Assembly: GCA_963739435.1 (NCBI GenBank)
Contig: CAVUAN010000021.1
Location: 1 to 64,000, forward strand
Direction of reading: 5' to 3'
From: CAVUAN01 sp963739435
GTDB taxonomy: Bacteria > Acidobacteriota > Thermoanaerobaculia > UBA5066 > Gp7-AA6
DNA length: 64,000 bases
The position numbers were made by a program, and so were the translations under genes. Of this stretch, positions 7,388 to 15,783 are shown one piece after another. Position 1 is the stretch's first letter. Each line of letters begins with the position of its first letter. Below the pieces are notes generated by a model. That model was not told the origin of the DNA and did not search any database. It was given only the letters and a program-made list of their open reading frames with translations.

Positions 7388-8877
7388 CTAGGAGTGCCGC
7401 TTCCAGAACTCGCGGATGAAGGCGTCTTTGTCGTGGCCCGAGATTTGAAGGAAACGGGATAGCTCGTCGTCTGTCATCAGGGGCCGCGCGAGATCCAGGA
7501 ATTCCTTGTACTCGGGCTCGAGCGTGTCGATCCGATCCCGGGTCTCCTCGGCTGAGAGCTTGCGGAGGCGCTCCCCGGCGGGGGCCTGCCCCTGCGTCGG
7601 CTTGAAAGTGGTCGCCGGCCGAGGAGTTGGAACGGGAGTCGGCAGAGGAGCCGTGGGTGTCCGCGTGGGGACTGGAGTGCGAGCAGCCGTCGGCAAGGGC
7701 GAAGAGGTCGGCTGCCGGGTTGGCGAAGGCGACGCGGTTAGGGTTGGTTGCCGGCTTTCCGGCGCCGATGCGGCGACTGTCGGCTGTCTCGTTGGCGGCG
7801 GCGTCGGAGCGGCGGTCGGCTGCCGTGTCGGCACCGGACTTGGAACGACAGTCGCCTGCCGGGTGCGCTCCGGCGCCGGAACCAGAGCTGGCTGCGGGGT
7901 TGGCGGCGCCGTCGGAATCAGGGTCGGCAGTCGGGTTGCCGGCGGCGTTGGAGCAAGAGTCGGCGCCCGTGTCGGCAGCGACGTTGGAGCAGGAGTCGGC
8001 TGCCGGGTTGCCGGAGGCGACGCCGCCAGAGTCTGCGTTGGAGCGGCGGCCCCCGAGATCGTGGCTCGGGGGGTCTTTGCGTTCGAGACAGCGCCTCGGC
8101 CCAGCGAGCCTTCGACCGGTCGAGGCCCTCGACCGGGACCTTCGGGTAGTCCAAAAGGGCCGCCCGCTCCGCCACCGCTCCCGCCGGGCTCCCCTGCCGC
8201 TTCATGATGTCCGCCCAGACTTCGTAGACCACGCAGCGGTCTTCGCAGCGGCCGCAGCGATCCTCGGGATTCGGCCTGCAGTCCCAGGAGAGCCGGTCGA
8301 AGCCCGAACGGCATGCATTCGGCCGAAACGTGACCGCATTGGCGTCGTGAACGATCCAGAGCCGCCGGGGCGCGCCGGACGCCGGGCGATAGAAGATGTG
8401 GCGGGCCGCCGTGTGGCCATTCAACTCCAGCCCGTTGTACGTCCAGACCTCGAGATCCCGGAAGACCTCCTCCCCGCTGCACTGAGGCTTGAAGACGGAG
8501 TCGGGCTCACCGCGGCGCAGGACGAGACGGCCGGCGTCGTTTTGCCAGCCGTCGTACTTTTCGTCGACGAGCCCGCGCAGATTGCGGTAGCGGTCTCGGT
8601 AGCCGGGCCCGAAGGGCGGCGGAAGGCCCGGCGTCTCCCGGCGCTGCCAGAAGTTCTCCCGGAACCCCTCGCGCTGAGCGGCGTCGGTCAGCTGGAGGAA
8701 GACGCGCTCCTCCTCGGGCAGGATGATCGGCGCGACAAACTCGGTCACCCAGACCCGGTCCTCTTCCGGAAGCGCCGCCACGCGCTGCTGGCGCGTCGGC
8801 TCGGCCGCGAAGGCGAAGGCACTGGCCACGGCCAGCCAGCAAACGGAGAGCGGGAGCGATACCGTGCGAGGCTTCAC
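7388..8877 (-). CDS. GWxTD-domain exported protein with Pro/Thr linker (frameshifted)
   Basis: A signal peptide (VKPRTVSLPLSVCWLAVASA) is followed by the GWxTD-type region: LPEEERVFLQLTDAAQREGF, RENFWQRRETPG, and YDGWQNDAGRLVLRRGEPDS, where GWQND replaces the usual GWxTD. A one-base shift in the C6 run near 8,070 leads into ~150 residues of degenerate PTRQPT-like repeats, then a C-terminal block (LMTDDELSRFLQISGHDKDA, FIREFWKRHS) that echoes the N-terminal FLQLTDxxQREGFxENFW motif. GWxTD proteins are typical of Acidobacteriota and poorly understood. GTG at 8877 overlaps the stop of the upstream gene (GTGA). Confidence 0.75.
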
Positions 8878-9971
8878 CGCGCGGTCTGCAGGGAATCCAC
8901 AAAGCTCTGCCAGAGCGCGTCGTCCGCCGGACCGCCCTTGCCCGCGGGATGGTAGTTGATGAGGATAGCCGGGGAGTCGCCGACGCCCATGTAGAGCATG
9001 TAGACACGCTGCCCGCCGACTGTGGCCGACACCCGCAGCGTCGGGAGCGAACCGATGTCTTTGGCCGTCACGACGACATTCTTGGCACCCGATTCGCGAG
9101 CCATTGCTTTGGCCCACTGATCGTCGGTCCCCATCCCGCTGACGAATCTCTTGCGGATGGGATCGTACTCGGTCGAGTCCGACGCCCGACACCAGAAGAC
9201 GCCCCGATGGATCGCCGTGAAGTCGGCCTGCTCGGCGACGCGAAGCACGCTCGCGAGGTCTCCGGGAGCTCCCCAGAAGCAACCGAGATGCCCTCCCTGC
9301 TGGATCGCATAGTCCGAGGGAATCGCAAGCGTCAGCGGAAGCGGAATGAGCTTCTTGCACGAGGCATCGGAGAAGCGGACGGTGCGAACCCCGCCGGCAG
9401 CCTTCGGCGCATAGTTGGTCGTGTCCTCGGCTTCGTTGTACTTGCAGGGGGGCGAGGGGAAGGCGATGAGCTTCTCGTCCGGCTTGCCGAGGACGATGTT
9501 GCGGACATTGACCTTCACAGACCCGTCTTCATTCTCGCGCTGGATCACGAGATCGTGCAGATCGGTCGCGCGCCATTCGTACTCGACATAAGTCGTCGTC
9601 TTGGCCTCCCTCGTCAAGGTCGAGGTGACCTTGACCTTCTTCGTCAGGTGGCCGTCGATCGTGTCGCTCCCGGCCGGTTCCTCTTGCGAGGTGACCCCGG
9701 CCGGCTCGAGCGGCATCTGCAGGCAGCCGTAGCCCGGTCCCCACGACCACGAGAGCTTCTTCTCGCTGTCGGCATAGCTGCCCGACGTCTCGCCGTTGGC
9801 CTTCAGTGTCTCCGTCTTCTTGCGCACACCGTCGCTCCAGACGAGCGAACGCGCAGTCACGCCCTTGACGACGACGATCACCTCCGCCCGGTATGCCACG
9901 GGCGGAACCGGCGTCGAGGCGGTGGCCGCGGCCGCTGCAAAGAAGAGCGAGAGAGCGAAGCGAGTCGGCAC
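8874..9971 (-). CDS. Secreted protein of unknown function
   Basis: GTG at 9971 gives a clear signal peptide (VPTRFALSLFFAAAAATAST); the frame is open further upstream but without a better start. The mature ~340 residues hold a beta-rich first half (AEVIVVVKGVTARSLVWSDG; GHLTKKVKVTSTLTREAKTT) that resembles lipoprotein-carrier-like domains, and a second half with several Cys (LGCFWGAPGDL, GVFWCRASD). I do not recognise a family with confidence. It is translationally coupled to the GWxTD gene, so the two exported proteins probably act together. Confidence 0.6.
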   Translation of the reverse strand: MPTRFALSLFFAAAAATASTPVPPVAYRAEVIVVVKGVTARSLVWSDGVRKKTETLKANGETSGSYADSEKKLSWSWGPGYGCLQMPLEPAGVTSQEEPAGSDTIDGHLTKKVKVTSTLTREAKTTTYVEYEWRATDLHDLVIQRENEDGSVKVNVRNIVLGKPDEKLIAFPSPPCKYNEAEDTTNYAPKAAGGVRTVRFSDASCKKLIPLPLTLAIPSDYAIQQGGHLGCFWGAPGDLASVLRVAEQADFTAIHRGVFWCRASDSTEYDPIRKRFVSGMGTDDQWAKAMARESGAKNVVVTAKDIGSLPTLRVSATVGGQRVYMLYMGVGDSPAILINYHPAGKGGPADDALWQSFVDSLQTAR

Positions 9972-10065
9972 GGGAACATGATCCACCGTCGACCCGAAGT
10001 ATCCAAGCTGTTTTCGGCAGCCGGAGTCGAGACACCGCTTCGCCACTTGTGCTACTCTGTGCTAC

Positions 10066-10362
10066 ATGAAGCACCCGAAACACCTCGACAAGCAGGTGGG
10101 CGTGCGCGAGCTGCGGCAGAACCTGACCGTTTACCTGCGCCGCGTGACGGCCGGGGAGACGCTGGAGGTGACCGACCGTGGGCGACCCGTGGCCCTCCTG
10201 ACAGGCCTTCCGGCGGTGACTCCGCCGCTGCGGCGGCTGGTCGCCGCCGGAAAGTCGACGACGCCGAAGGGCGACGTGCTCGATCTCGGGCCACCCCGGA
10301 AGGCACGCAAGAAACTCACCCTCTCGGAGGCTCTCGAACTAGAGCGCGAAGAGAGACTGTGA
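10066..10362 (+). CDS. vapB: Phd/YefM-type antitoxin
   Basis: The 98-residue protein begins KQVGVRELRQNLTVYLRRVT and continues AGETLEVTDRGRPVALLTGL, the N-terminal DNA-binding fold of Phd/YefM antitoxins. The C-terminal half is the usual variable toxin-binding tail (KARKKLTLSEALELEREERL). The stop overlaps the toxin GTG (GTGA), as in coupled toxin-antitoxin operons. Such antitoxins bind their own promoter with the toxin. Confidence 0.85.
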   Translation: MKHPKHLDKQVGVRELRQNLTVYLRRVTAGETLEVTDRGRPVALLTGLPAVTPPLRRLVAAGKSTTPKGDVLDLGPPRKARKKLTLSEALELEREERL

Positions 10363-10763
10363 GCGAGAAGCTTCTCTATCTCGACTCTTCCGCTCTCGTG
10401 AAGCTGATCGTCCCGGAGAGAGAAACGCACGCTCTCCGGGAGCGCCTGGCGCTCACGCCCGACCGGGCTTCGAGCAGGCTCGCCGTCGTCGAGTTGACGC
10501 GCGCTCTCCGCCGCCTCGGCGCGCCGGCCGAAGTCAGGCGTCGCGCCGTGGCGGTCCTCGAGCACATCGGCCTGATTCAGGTGGACAACGCGATCCTGGA
10601 CCTCGCCTCCGAGCTCGACCCGCCGACGTTGCGGTCCCTCGACGCGATCCACCTGGCGACGGCGATCCGCTTGGGACCGGACCTCGACGCACTCGTGACC
10701 TATGACTCGCGCCTGGCCCAGGCGGCTCGCGCTCACGGTCTCCCGGTCATCGCACCGGCCTGA
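10359..10763 (+). CDS. vapC: VapC-type PIN-domain toxin
   Basis: The 134-residue PIN domain has the four acidic residues expected for a Mg-dependent ribonuclease: Asp in LLYLDSSALVKL, Glu in AVVELTRAL, Asp in SLDAIHLATA and Asp in VTYDSRLAQAA. VapC toxins cut specific RNAs when their antitoxin is degraded. The start is GTG at 10359, overlapping the antitoxin stop. Length and motifs are normal, so the module looks intact. Confidence 0.88.
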   Translation: MSEKLLYLDSSALVKLIVPERETHALRERLALTPDRASSRLAVVELTRALRRLGAPAEVRRRAVAVLEHIGLIQVDNAILDLASELDPPTLRSLDAIHLATAIRLGPDLDALVTYDSRLAQAARAHGLPVIAPA

Positions 10764-10896
10764 TCGCGGGGTCCGGGAAAGACCATTTCCCTCCGGCGGA
10801 GGTGCCGCTTAAGATGCAAGCCTGAGACCCCGGCGGAGGGACGCAACGTGGCCCTTCTCGAACGGATGACAGTTACGATCAGGCCGTAGCGATCTC

Positions 10897-11520
10897 GTGG
10901 CGAAGAAACAACCTCTCACCGCAAGGCCTTCAAAGAAGCGCGGCTCGCGCTCCCGAAAGAGCGGCAAGACGTCGGCCCGAGCTCTGCCAGGTCGCGTGCA
11001 CCTGTACGTCGGCATCAGCCTGGACGGCTATATCGCCGCGCCCGACGGGAGTGTCGACTGGTTGAACCCGTACGCCGACGCCCGGGCGGGACTTGCTCCG
11101 TTCATCAAGACGATCGGCTCTGCGGTGATGGGACGCGCGACCTACGAAGTCGTTGCGTCCCACAAGTACGGCGGCTTCGGCCAGATGCCTGTCTACGTCG
11201 TGACGCACCGGCCGTTTTCGCCGCCGGCCCCGACGGTGGTTCCGTACTCCGGCTCCTTGGCCGAGCTCGTGGAGATGATGCGCGAGCTCCATCCAGGAGA
11301 CATCTGGCTCATGGGCGGAGGAAGTCTCGTGAAGGCGTTCCAGGAGGCCGACCTGATCGACATCTGGTCGGTGGCATTCGTCCCCACGCTCCTCGGCAAT
11401 GGCATTCCAATGTTCGCTCCGGCGCAGTTTCCCGAGCGCCGCGTCCAGCTCGTGCGCACCCACGCGTATCCGAGCGGCGTCGTGGAGCTGCGTTACGAGC
11501 GCCAGGCGCCTTCGGCATAG
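10897..11520 (+). CDS. Dihydrofolate reductase-fold (RibD C-terminal) protein
   Basis: After a basic N-terminal tail of ~30 residues the protein has the RibD_C/DHFR-like core: VHLYVGISLDGYIAAPDGSV, then GSAVMGRATYEVV, and WLMGGGSLVKAF for NADPH binding. These proteins are probable NAD(P)H-dependent reductases of unknown substrate; it is not a genuine FolA. The start is GTG at 10897. The Lys/Arg/Ser-rich extension (RPSKKRGSRSRKSGKTSARA) is unusual and could bind nucleic acid or reflect a start placed too early. Confidence 0.75.
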   Translation: MAKKQPLTARPSKKRGSRSRKSGKTSARALPGRVHLYVGISLDGYIAAPDGSVDWLNPYADARAGLAPFIKTIGSAVMGRATYEVVASHKYGGFGQMPVYVVTHRPFSPPAPTVVPYSGSLAELVEMMRELHPGDIWLMGGGSLVKAFQEADLIDIWSVAFVPTLLGNGIPMFAPAQFPERRVQLVRTHAYPSGVVELRYERQAPSA

Positions 11521-11532
11521 ACTCGGGCCTCC

Positions 11533-12060
11533 ATGGGCACACCTCCCCAGATTCTCCTCAGCGTCATCGTCGTGGCGGCGATCCTCTACGGGGCCTCGGT
11601 CCTTTTCCGCACGCTGGCTGAACGCTCCCGGGCGACGCGGGACTTGATGCTCTCCCTCGTCGAGAAGCTGGACGGCCTCGAAAAGGACCTCAAGCGAATC
11701 AAGGAAATCGCCGAGGACTCGGAGCTCTCCGAGACCGAGCGGAGAAACCACGTCCGGACGCGCACATTCGAGGCCGCCCGGGAGCTGCCGATCCCATTCC
11801 TGCGGAACCTCCCGCCTGGGACGGTCCTCCCGATGATCAGCCGATCTCTCCAGGCTCCCCCGGACGCCATCGAGACGAGCGAGTTCGAATACAAGCACCA
11901 GCGCGTCGACGAAACCGAGGCGTCTCCGCTCGGCCGAGGCGTCCACGGCTTCTCGCGGCGCTCCGCGTCCGAGGATTGGACCCCGTACGCCTTCTTTGCC
12001 AACGATGTCCAGGCCAGGACTTCCGGCGGCACCGACCACCTTCGCCGGCGGTTGAAGTAG
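11533..12060 (+). CDS. Membrane-anchored coiled-coil protein of unknown function
   Basis: One transmembrane helix near the N-terminus (QILLSVIVVAAILYGASVLF) is followed by a heptad-like helical stretch (SLVEKLDGLEKDLKRIKEIA) and a basic, disordered C-terminal half. No known family is apparent. It lies 12 bp after the reductase-like gene and 8 bp before the haem protein gene, so the three may share a transcript. Confidence 0.6.
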   Translation: MGTPPQILLSVIVVAAILYGASVLFRTLAERSRATRDLMLSLVEKLDGLEKDLKRIKEIAEDSELSETERRNHVRTRTFEAARELPIPFLRNLPPGTVLPMISRSLQAPPDAIETSEFEYKHQRVDETEASPLGRGVHGFSRRSASEDWTPYAFFANDVQARTSGGTDHLRRRLK

Positions 12061-12068
12061 CCCGCTGG

Positions 12069-13379
12069 ATGCGGCTCCGCTCGCTCGCCCTCCTCCCTTA
12101 CGTCCTCGCCCTTCTCATCCCTCTCGCGTCCTGCCGGCAGCCCGCCGCACCTCCCGTGACCTTCAGCCGCGACATCGCGCCGCTGCTCCAGGACCATTGC
12201 CAGAAGTGCCACCACGCGGGGGGCATCGCGCCCTTCCCCCTCGTCACTTACGCCGACGCCTTCGCCCACCGCGGCCAGATGCGGCGCGTCACGGGAAAGC
12301 GCGAGATGCCTCCGTGGCACGCGGCGCGGGACTGCTCCCGCTTCGTCGGCGACCCCTCGCTCGAGAAGCAACAAGTCGAGACGATTGCCCGGTGGATCGA
12401 TTCGGGCGCTCGGGAGGGCGACGCGAAGGACCTGCCGCCGCAGAAGAGCTTCCCGACGGGCTGGAGCCTGGGCGAGCCCGACCTCGTCCTCGAGATGGAG
12501 AAGCCCTTCGCCCCCGATTTTTCGCGCGGCGATGTGTACCAGTGCTTCCGGCTTCCCACGCACTTGCCCGAAGACCGGTACGTGGCTGCCGTCGAGTTGC
12601 AGCCGGGCAACCGGACCCTCCTGCACCACGCGCTGCTCTACATCGAGGACGGGACGACCTCCGACAAGGTTTTCGGGAAGGACCCCGGAGCCGGAGTCCC
12701 CTGCTTTGGCGGGCCAGCCGTTCCGGTCAACGACTCCTTCGGCGAATGGGCGCCGGGCAACGAGCCGCAGCGCTTCCCGGACGGCGTGGGGCGGCTCCTG
12801 CCCAAAGACGGCCGGGTCATCGTGCAGGCGCACTACAGCGCTCGTTGGGGCAAGATCACTCCGGACCAGACGCGCGTCGGCGTCTACTTCGCCAGGCCCC
12901 CCGTGACCCGGCGCCTGATCTCCGACGCCATCTCGGTCAAGGATTTCGTGATTCCCGCAAACGCCGCCGAGCACCTGCTGCGCACGACGAAAACGATCGA
13001 GAAGGACGTGCACCTGATCTCGATCCTGCCGCACATGCACTTGATCGGCGACGCCATGTGGGTCACCGCCCGGCTTCCCGATGGGACGGAGAAATGCCTC
13101 GTCGAGGTGCACGACTGGGACGTCCACTGGCAGCGCACCTACTCCTACGCCGAGCCTGTCGCCCTGCCGAAGGGCACGGTGCTCACGCTGGTGGCCGCCT
13201 TCAATAACTCGGAGACGAACAAAAACAACCCGAGCAAGCCCCCGCGGGATGTCCGTTACGGCGAGCTCACGACCGATGAGATGTGCATGGCGCTGCTCTT
13301 CTGGACGATCGACGGCGACGTCCCGGCCCCTGGCAAGGGCCCGGCGCTCTTCGAGAAGCTCTCTAAGGCCGCCCGCTGA
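12069..13379 (+). CDS. Lipoprotein with haem c motif and copper type II monooxygenase-like domains
   Basis: The start MRLRSLALLPYVLALLIPLA leads to a lipobox Cys at residue 22, so the protein is a 436-residue lipoprotein. A haem c motif CQKCH lies at residues 44-48 (DIAPLLQDHCQKCHHAGGIA). The rest resembles the Cu(II) ascorbate-dependent monooxygenase fold: LLHHALLYIEDG, VIVQAHYSARWG and LISILPHMHLIGDAMW supply candidate copper-binding His and Met residues. Such cytochrome/monooxygenase fusions are common in Acidobacteriota, but the substrate is unknown. The 3' end overlaps the opposing STAS gene by 17 bp. Confidence 0.75.
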   Translation: MRLRSLALLPYVLALLIPLASCRQPAAPPVTFSRDIAPLLQDHCQKCHHAGGIAPFPLVTYADAFAHRGQMRRVTGKREMPPWHAARDCSRFVGDPSLEKQQVETIARWIDSGAREGDAKDLPPQKSFPTGWSLGEPDLVLEMEKPFAPDFSRGDVYQCFRLPTHLPEDRYVAAVELQPGNRTLLHHALLYIEDGTTSDKVFGKDPGAGVPCFGGPAVPVNDSFGEWAPGNEPQRFPDGVGRLLPKDGRVIVQAHYSARWGKITPDQTRVGVYFARPPVTRRLISDAISVKDFVIPANAAEHLLRTTKTIEKDVHLISILPHMHLIGDAMWVTARLPDGTEKCLVEVHDWDVHWQRTYSYAEPVALPKGTVLTLVAAFNNSETNKNNPSKPPRDVRYGELTTDEMCMALLFWTIDGDVPAPGKGPALFEKLSKAAR

Positions 13380-13701
13380 TCGCGGCTTCGACCGTCGGCG
13401 CGACCGGAAACACCGAGTCGAGCTTCGTGAGCTGAAAGAGGAGCAGCACCCGTTCGTTGGGCGAGACGAGGTAGAGCTCGCGGCCGGCCGAGTGGAGTCG
13501 CCGCCCGGTTCCGACCACGACGCCCAGGGCAGTCGAGTCGATGTCGCGCACGTTGGAGAGGTCGAGCACGATGGCCCCGGGAGCTTCCTTCTCGGCGAGC
13601 CCGAGCGCCTTCTCGAGCCCTTCCGCGCTCTCACCCGCGCGCACGGAGCCATGCGGCCGCACGATGGCCGCGTCGCCCCGGCGCTCCTCTTCGAGTCGCA
13701 T
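13363..13701 (-). CDS. STAS-domain anti-anti-sigma factor-like protein
   Basis: From MRLEEERRGDAAIVRPHGSV the 112 residues form a single STAS domain with APGAIVLDLSNVRDIDSTAL around the conserved Ser, the site that is phosphorylated in SpoIIAA-like regulators. Such proteins bind anti-sigma factors or act in partner-switching signalling. A second STAS gene lies ~290 bp upstream on the same strand with one small gene between. No kinase or phosphatase partner is in the window. Confidence 0.8.
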   Translation of the reverse strand: MRLEEERRGDAAIVRPHGSVRAGESAEGLEKALGLAEKEAPGAIVLDLSNVRDIDSTALGVVVGTGRRLHSAGRELYLVSPNERVLLLFQLTKLDSVFPVAPTVEAAISGRP

Positions 13702-13724
13702 CGCTCTCGGCTCCCGATTAGCGA

Positions 13725-14006
13725 CTATGCGGGCGGCAGGCCCGTGTCGACCTCTTCCTTGGGGATCGGAATCGCCTTTTCCTTGACGCCCTGATCCACG
13801 CAGACGAAGCACGGCTTCCAGATGTCGTCGTTGGACATCTTCATCTCGCGGCTCGTGACGAAGATGTCCCGCGGCGGATACGGCGCGTCGAGACGCCCGA
13901 GCGTCAGGACGATGCCGCCCCGCGCCCGCTTGCGCCCGGTGATCGAAAAGAAGTGCGGCTGCTCAGCCGAGCAGGCGAAGCGGGCTGCGACCTCAGTGGC
14001 CGCCAT
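13725..14006 (-). CDS. Hypothetical protein between two STAS genes (93 aa)
   Basis: The 93 residues read MAATEVAARFACSAEQPHFF ... ARGGIVLTLGRLDAPYPPRD, IFVTSREMKMSNDDIWKPC, FVCVDQGVKEKAIPIPKEEV. No family is recognised. The middle looks like a short beta barrel and CFVCVD holds a Cys pair. The start overlaps the 3' end of the upstream STAS gene by 14 bp, which suggests coupling to partner-switching regulation. Confidence 0.55.
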   Translation of the reverse strand: MAATEVAARFACSAEQPHFFSITGRKRARGGIVLTLGRLDAPYPPRDIFVTSREMKMSNDDIWKPCFVCVDQGVKEKAIPIPKEEVDTGLPPA

Positions 14007-14364
14007 TGGTGACCTCTTCGCCCACGTCCGAGAGCGAGGCCAGCGCCTCCCCGAGGGTCGGATAGATCTGAAAGAGCGTGTCGAGGTGCGTGACCCGCAG
14101 GCCGGCGAGGACGCGGCGCTGGGGTGAAGACAGGATGATCTGCCGCCCGGCGGCTTGAAACTTCTTCAGGGCCCCCACCAGCACGCCCACTCCCGTCGAA
14201 TCGAGATAATCGAGGGGCTCGAGATCGAGGACCAGCGCGCCCTTGCTCTTCCCGACGATCGCCTCGATGCGCGCGCGGAAGGCGTCCGCCGTCTCGCCAA
14301 CTTTGAGAGACCCCTCGACGCGCAGGATCGTGTGGCTGCGGCGGAGCTGCTCCGAAAGTCTCAT
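13993..14364 (-). CDS. STAS-domain protein
   Basis: This 123-residue STAS domain begins MRLSEQLRRSHTILRVEGSL and carries GALVLDLEPLDYLDSTGVGV, with the conserved DST serine, then ALKKFQAAGRQIILSSPQRR. It is a paralogue of the STAS protein downstream. Its ATG overlaps the stop of the FabZ-like gene (ATGA), so a signalling domain is translated with a fatty-acid-type gene set, which is unusual. Confidence 0.8.
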   Translation of the reverse strand: MRLSEQLRRSHTILRVEGSLKVGETADAFRARIEAIVGKSKGALVLDLEPLDYLDSTGVGVLVGALKKFQAAGRQIILSSPQRRVLAGLRVTHLDTLFQIYPTLGEALASLSDVGEEVTNGGH

Positions 14365-14762
14365 TGCCCCTGCCGCACCACGACGCCCGCGCGGGCGATC
14401 GATTCGCCGCCCGAACGGACCTCGCCTTCGAACTTGACGGCCGCGCCGAAGCGGCCCGTCAGGCGCACGTCCACCTCGAGTGACTCGCCGGCCTCGGGCA
14501 CGCGGGTGAACGTGAAGTTGTCGATGCCGGCCAGGAAACCCGTCCGCCCGGTTGCGGCGTCGCGGCCCTCGAGGAGCAGCGCCGACTGGGCGATCGCCTC
14601 GACGAAGAGGAGGGGCGAGAACCACTCCGGCCCCATCACCGCGCGGCCGTTCGCCGAGACGCGCACGGAAACCCGGCCTTCCGAGAAGTCCGCGTTGGCC
14701 CGGCGAAGCACGGTCTCGACGAACCGGAAAGGATAGGTGTGCGGCAGGCCGTCGCCCGGCAT
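14361..14762 (-). CDS. FabZ-like hotdog-fold hydroxyacyl-ACP dehydratase
   Basis: From MPGDGLPHTYPFRFVETVLR the 133 residues keep the FabZ signature LPHxYPF with the catalytic His, and the second active-site helix SPLLFVEAIAQSALLLEG supplies the acidic residue. The rest follows the hotdog fold (FLAGIDNFTFTRVPEAGESL). FabZ enzymes remove water from 3-hydroxyacyl-ACP. The start ATG overlaps the ACP stop (TGATG). Genes on both sides belong to the same pathway type. Confidence 0.75.
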   Translation of the reverse strand: MPGDGLPHTYPFRFVETVLRRANADFSEGRVSVRVSANGRAVMGPEWFSPLLFVEAIAQSALLLEGRDAATGRTGFLAGIDNFTFTRVPEAGESLEVDVRLTGRFGAAVKFEGEVRSGGESIARAGVVVRQGQ

Positions 14763-15022
14763 CACGCGATCTTCTTCTGCTCGATGAAGTCGCACAGCGC
14801 GTCGACCGAGGCGAAAGCCTTGACGCCGACCTCTTCGTCCTCGACCTTGATGCCGAACTCCTGCTCGAGCCCGAGAACGAGCTCGAGCGCGTCGATCGAG
14901 TCGAGCCCGAGCCCCTCGCCGAAGAGCGGAGCGTCGTTCTGGATCGACTTCGGGTCGATGTCCAGCTTCAGGCGCCGCACGATCAGGTCTTTGACCTTCG
15001 GCGCCAGATCTTCTTTAGTCAT
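14762..15022 (-). CDS. Acyl carrier protein
   Basis: The 86-residue protein has the phosphopantetheine site GLGLDSIDALELVLGLEQEF with the modified Ser in DSID, in place of the common DSLD. The acidic helical body and length fit an ACP. It is 26 bp downstream of the FabG-like gene and overlaps the FabZ-like gene, so it probably carries the intermediate for this set and is distinct from the housekeeping AcpP. Confidence 0.88.
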   Translation of the reverse strand: MTKEDLAPKVKDLIVRRLKLDIDPKSIQNDAPLFGEGLGLDSIDALELVLGLEQEFGIKVEDEEVGVKAFASVDALCDFIEQKKIA

Positions 15023-15048
15023 GGCGAGAGATTATAGGGTGGAAGAGG

Positions 15049-15783
15049 CTACGCCATGCCCCCGTCCGCCCGCCACACCTGGCCGGTCACGTACGAGGCC
15101 TCTTCCGAGCACAGGAAGCGGATGACCGCCGCGATTTCCTCGGGCCGGCCGAAGCGGGCCATCGGGATGCGGCCCGTCAGCTCCGTACGGGCTTCTTCCT
15201 TGAGATGCGCGATGATCTCCGTGTCGATCACGCCCGGCGCCACGGCGTTGACCGTGATGCCGTGGGTGGCCAGCTCGAGCGCCAGGGCCTTGGTGAAGGC
15301 GATCAGCCCGCCCTTGGCCGCCGAGTAATTCGTCTGGCCGACGTGGCCGGAAATGCCCGAGACGGAGACGACGTTGACGATGCGCCCCCATTTCCGGTGC
15401 AGCATCCCGCGGACGACGACCTTCGACATCCGGAAGGCGCCCTTGAGATCCACGTCGAGGACGGCGTCCCAGTCCTCCTCCTTGAGAAAGGGAAAGAGGG
15501 CGTCCTTGATGATCCCGGCGTTGTTGACGAGGATGTCGCAGGCGCCGAAATCCTTCGTCACGCGATCCCCGAGGGCCTTGACCTCGGCGGGCTTCGTGAC
15601 GTCGGCGCGGATGGCGAGCGCCTCGCCTCCCGAAGAGCGGATCCGGGAGGCGGCTTCCTCGGCCCGCGCGATGTCCTCCCGGCAGGTCAGGACCACGCGC
15701 CGACCCGATGCGGCGAGCGCCTCGGAGATCGCGAGCCCGATGCCGCGCGAACCGCCGGTGACGATCGCCGTCTTGAGGGTCAT
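15049..15783 (-). CDS. fabG: 3-oxoacyl-ACP reductase, FabG-like SDR
   Basis: From MTLKTAIVTGGSRGIGLAIS this is a 244-residue short-chain dehydrogenase with the NAD(P)-binding GGSRGIG, the NNAG motif (CDILVNNAGIIKDALF), catalytic Ser/Tyr/Lys in VSVSGISGHVGQTNYSAAKG and C-terminal EEASYVTGQVWRADGGMA. It would reduce a 3-oxoacyl-ACP. The stop of the upstream acyltransferase overlaps its ATG, and the ACP gene follows. Confidence 0.85.
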   Translation of the reverse strand: MTLKTAIVTGGSRGIGLAISEALAASGRRVVLTCREDIARAEEAASRIRSSGGEALAIRADVTKPAEVKALGDRVTKDFGACDILVNNAGIIKDALFPFLKEEDWDAVLDVDLKGAFRMSKVVVRGMLHRKWGRIVNVVSVSGISGHVGQTNYSAAKGGLIAFTKALALELATHGITVNAVAPGVIDTEIIAHLKEEARTELTGRIPMARFGRPEEIAAVIRFLCSEEASYVTGQVWRADGGMA

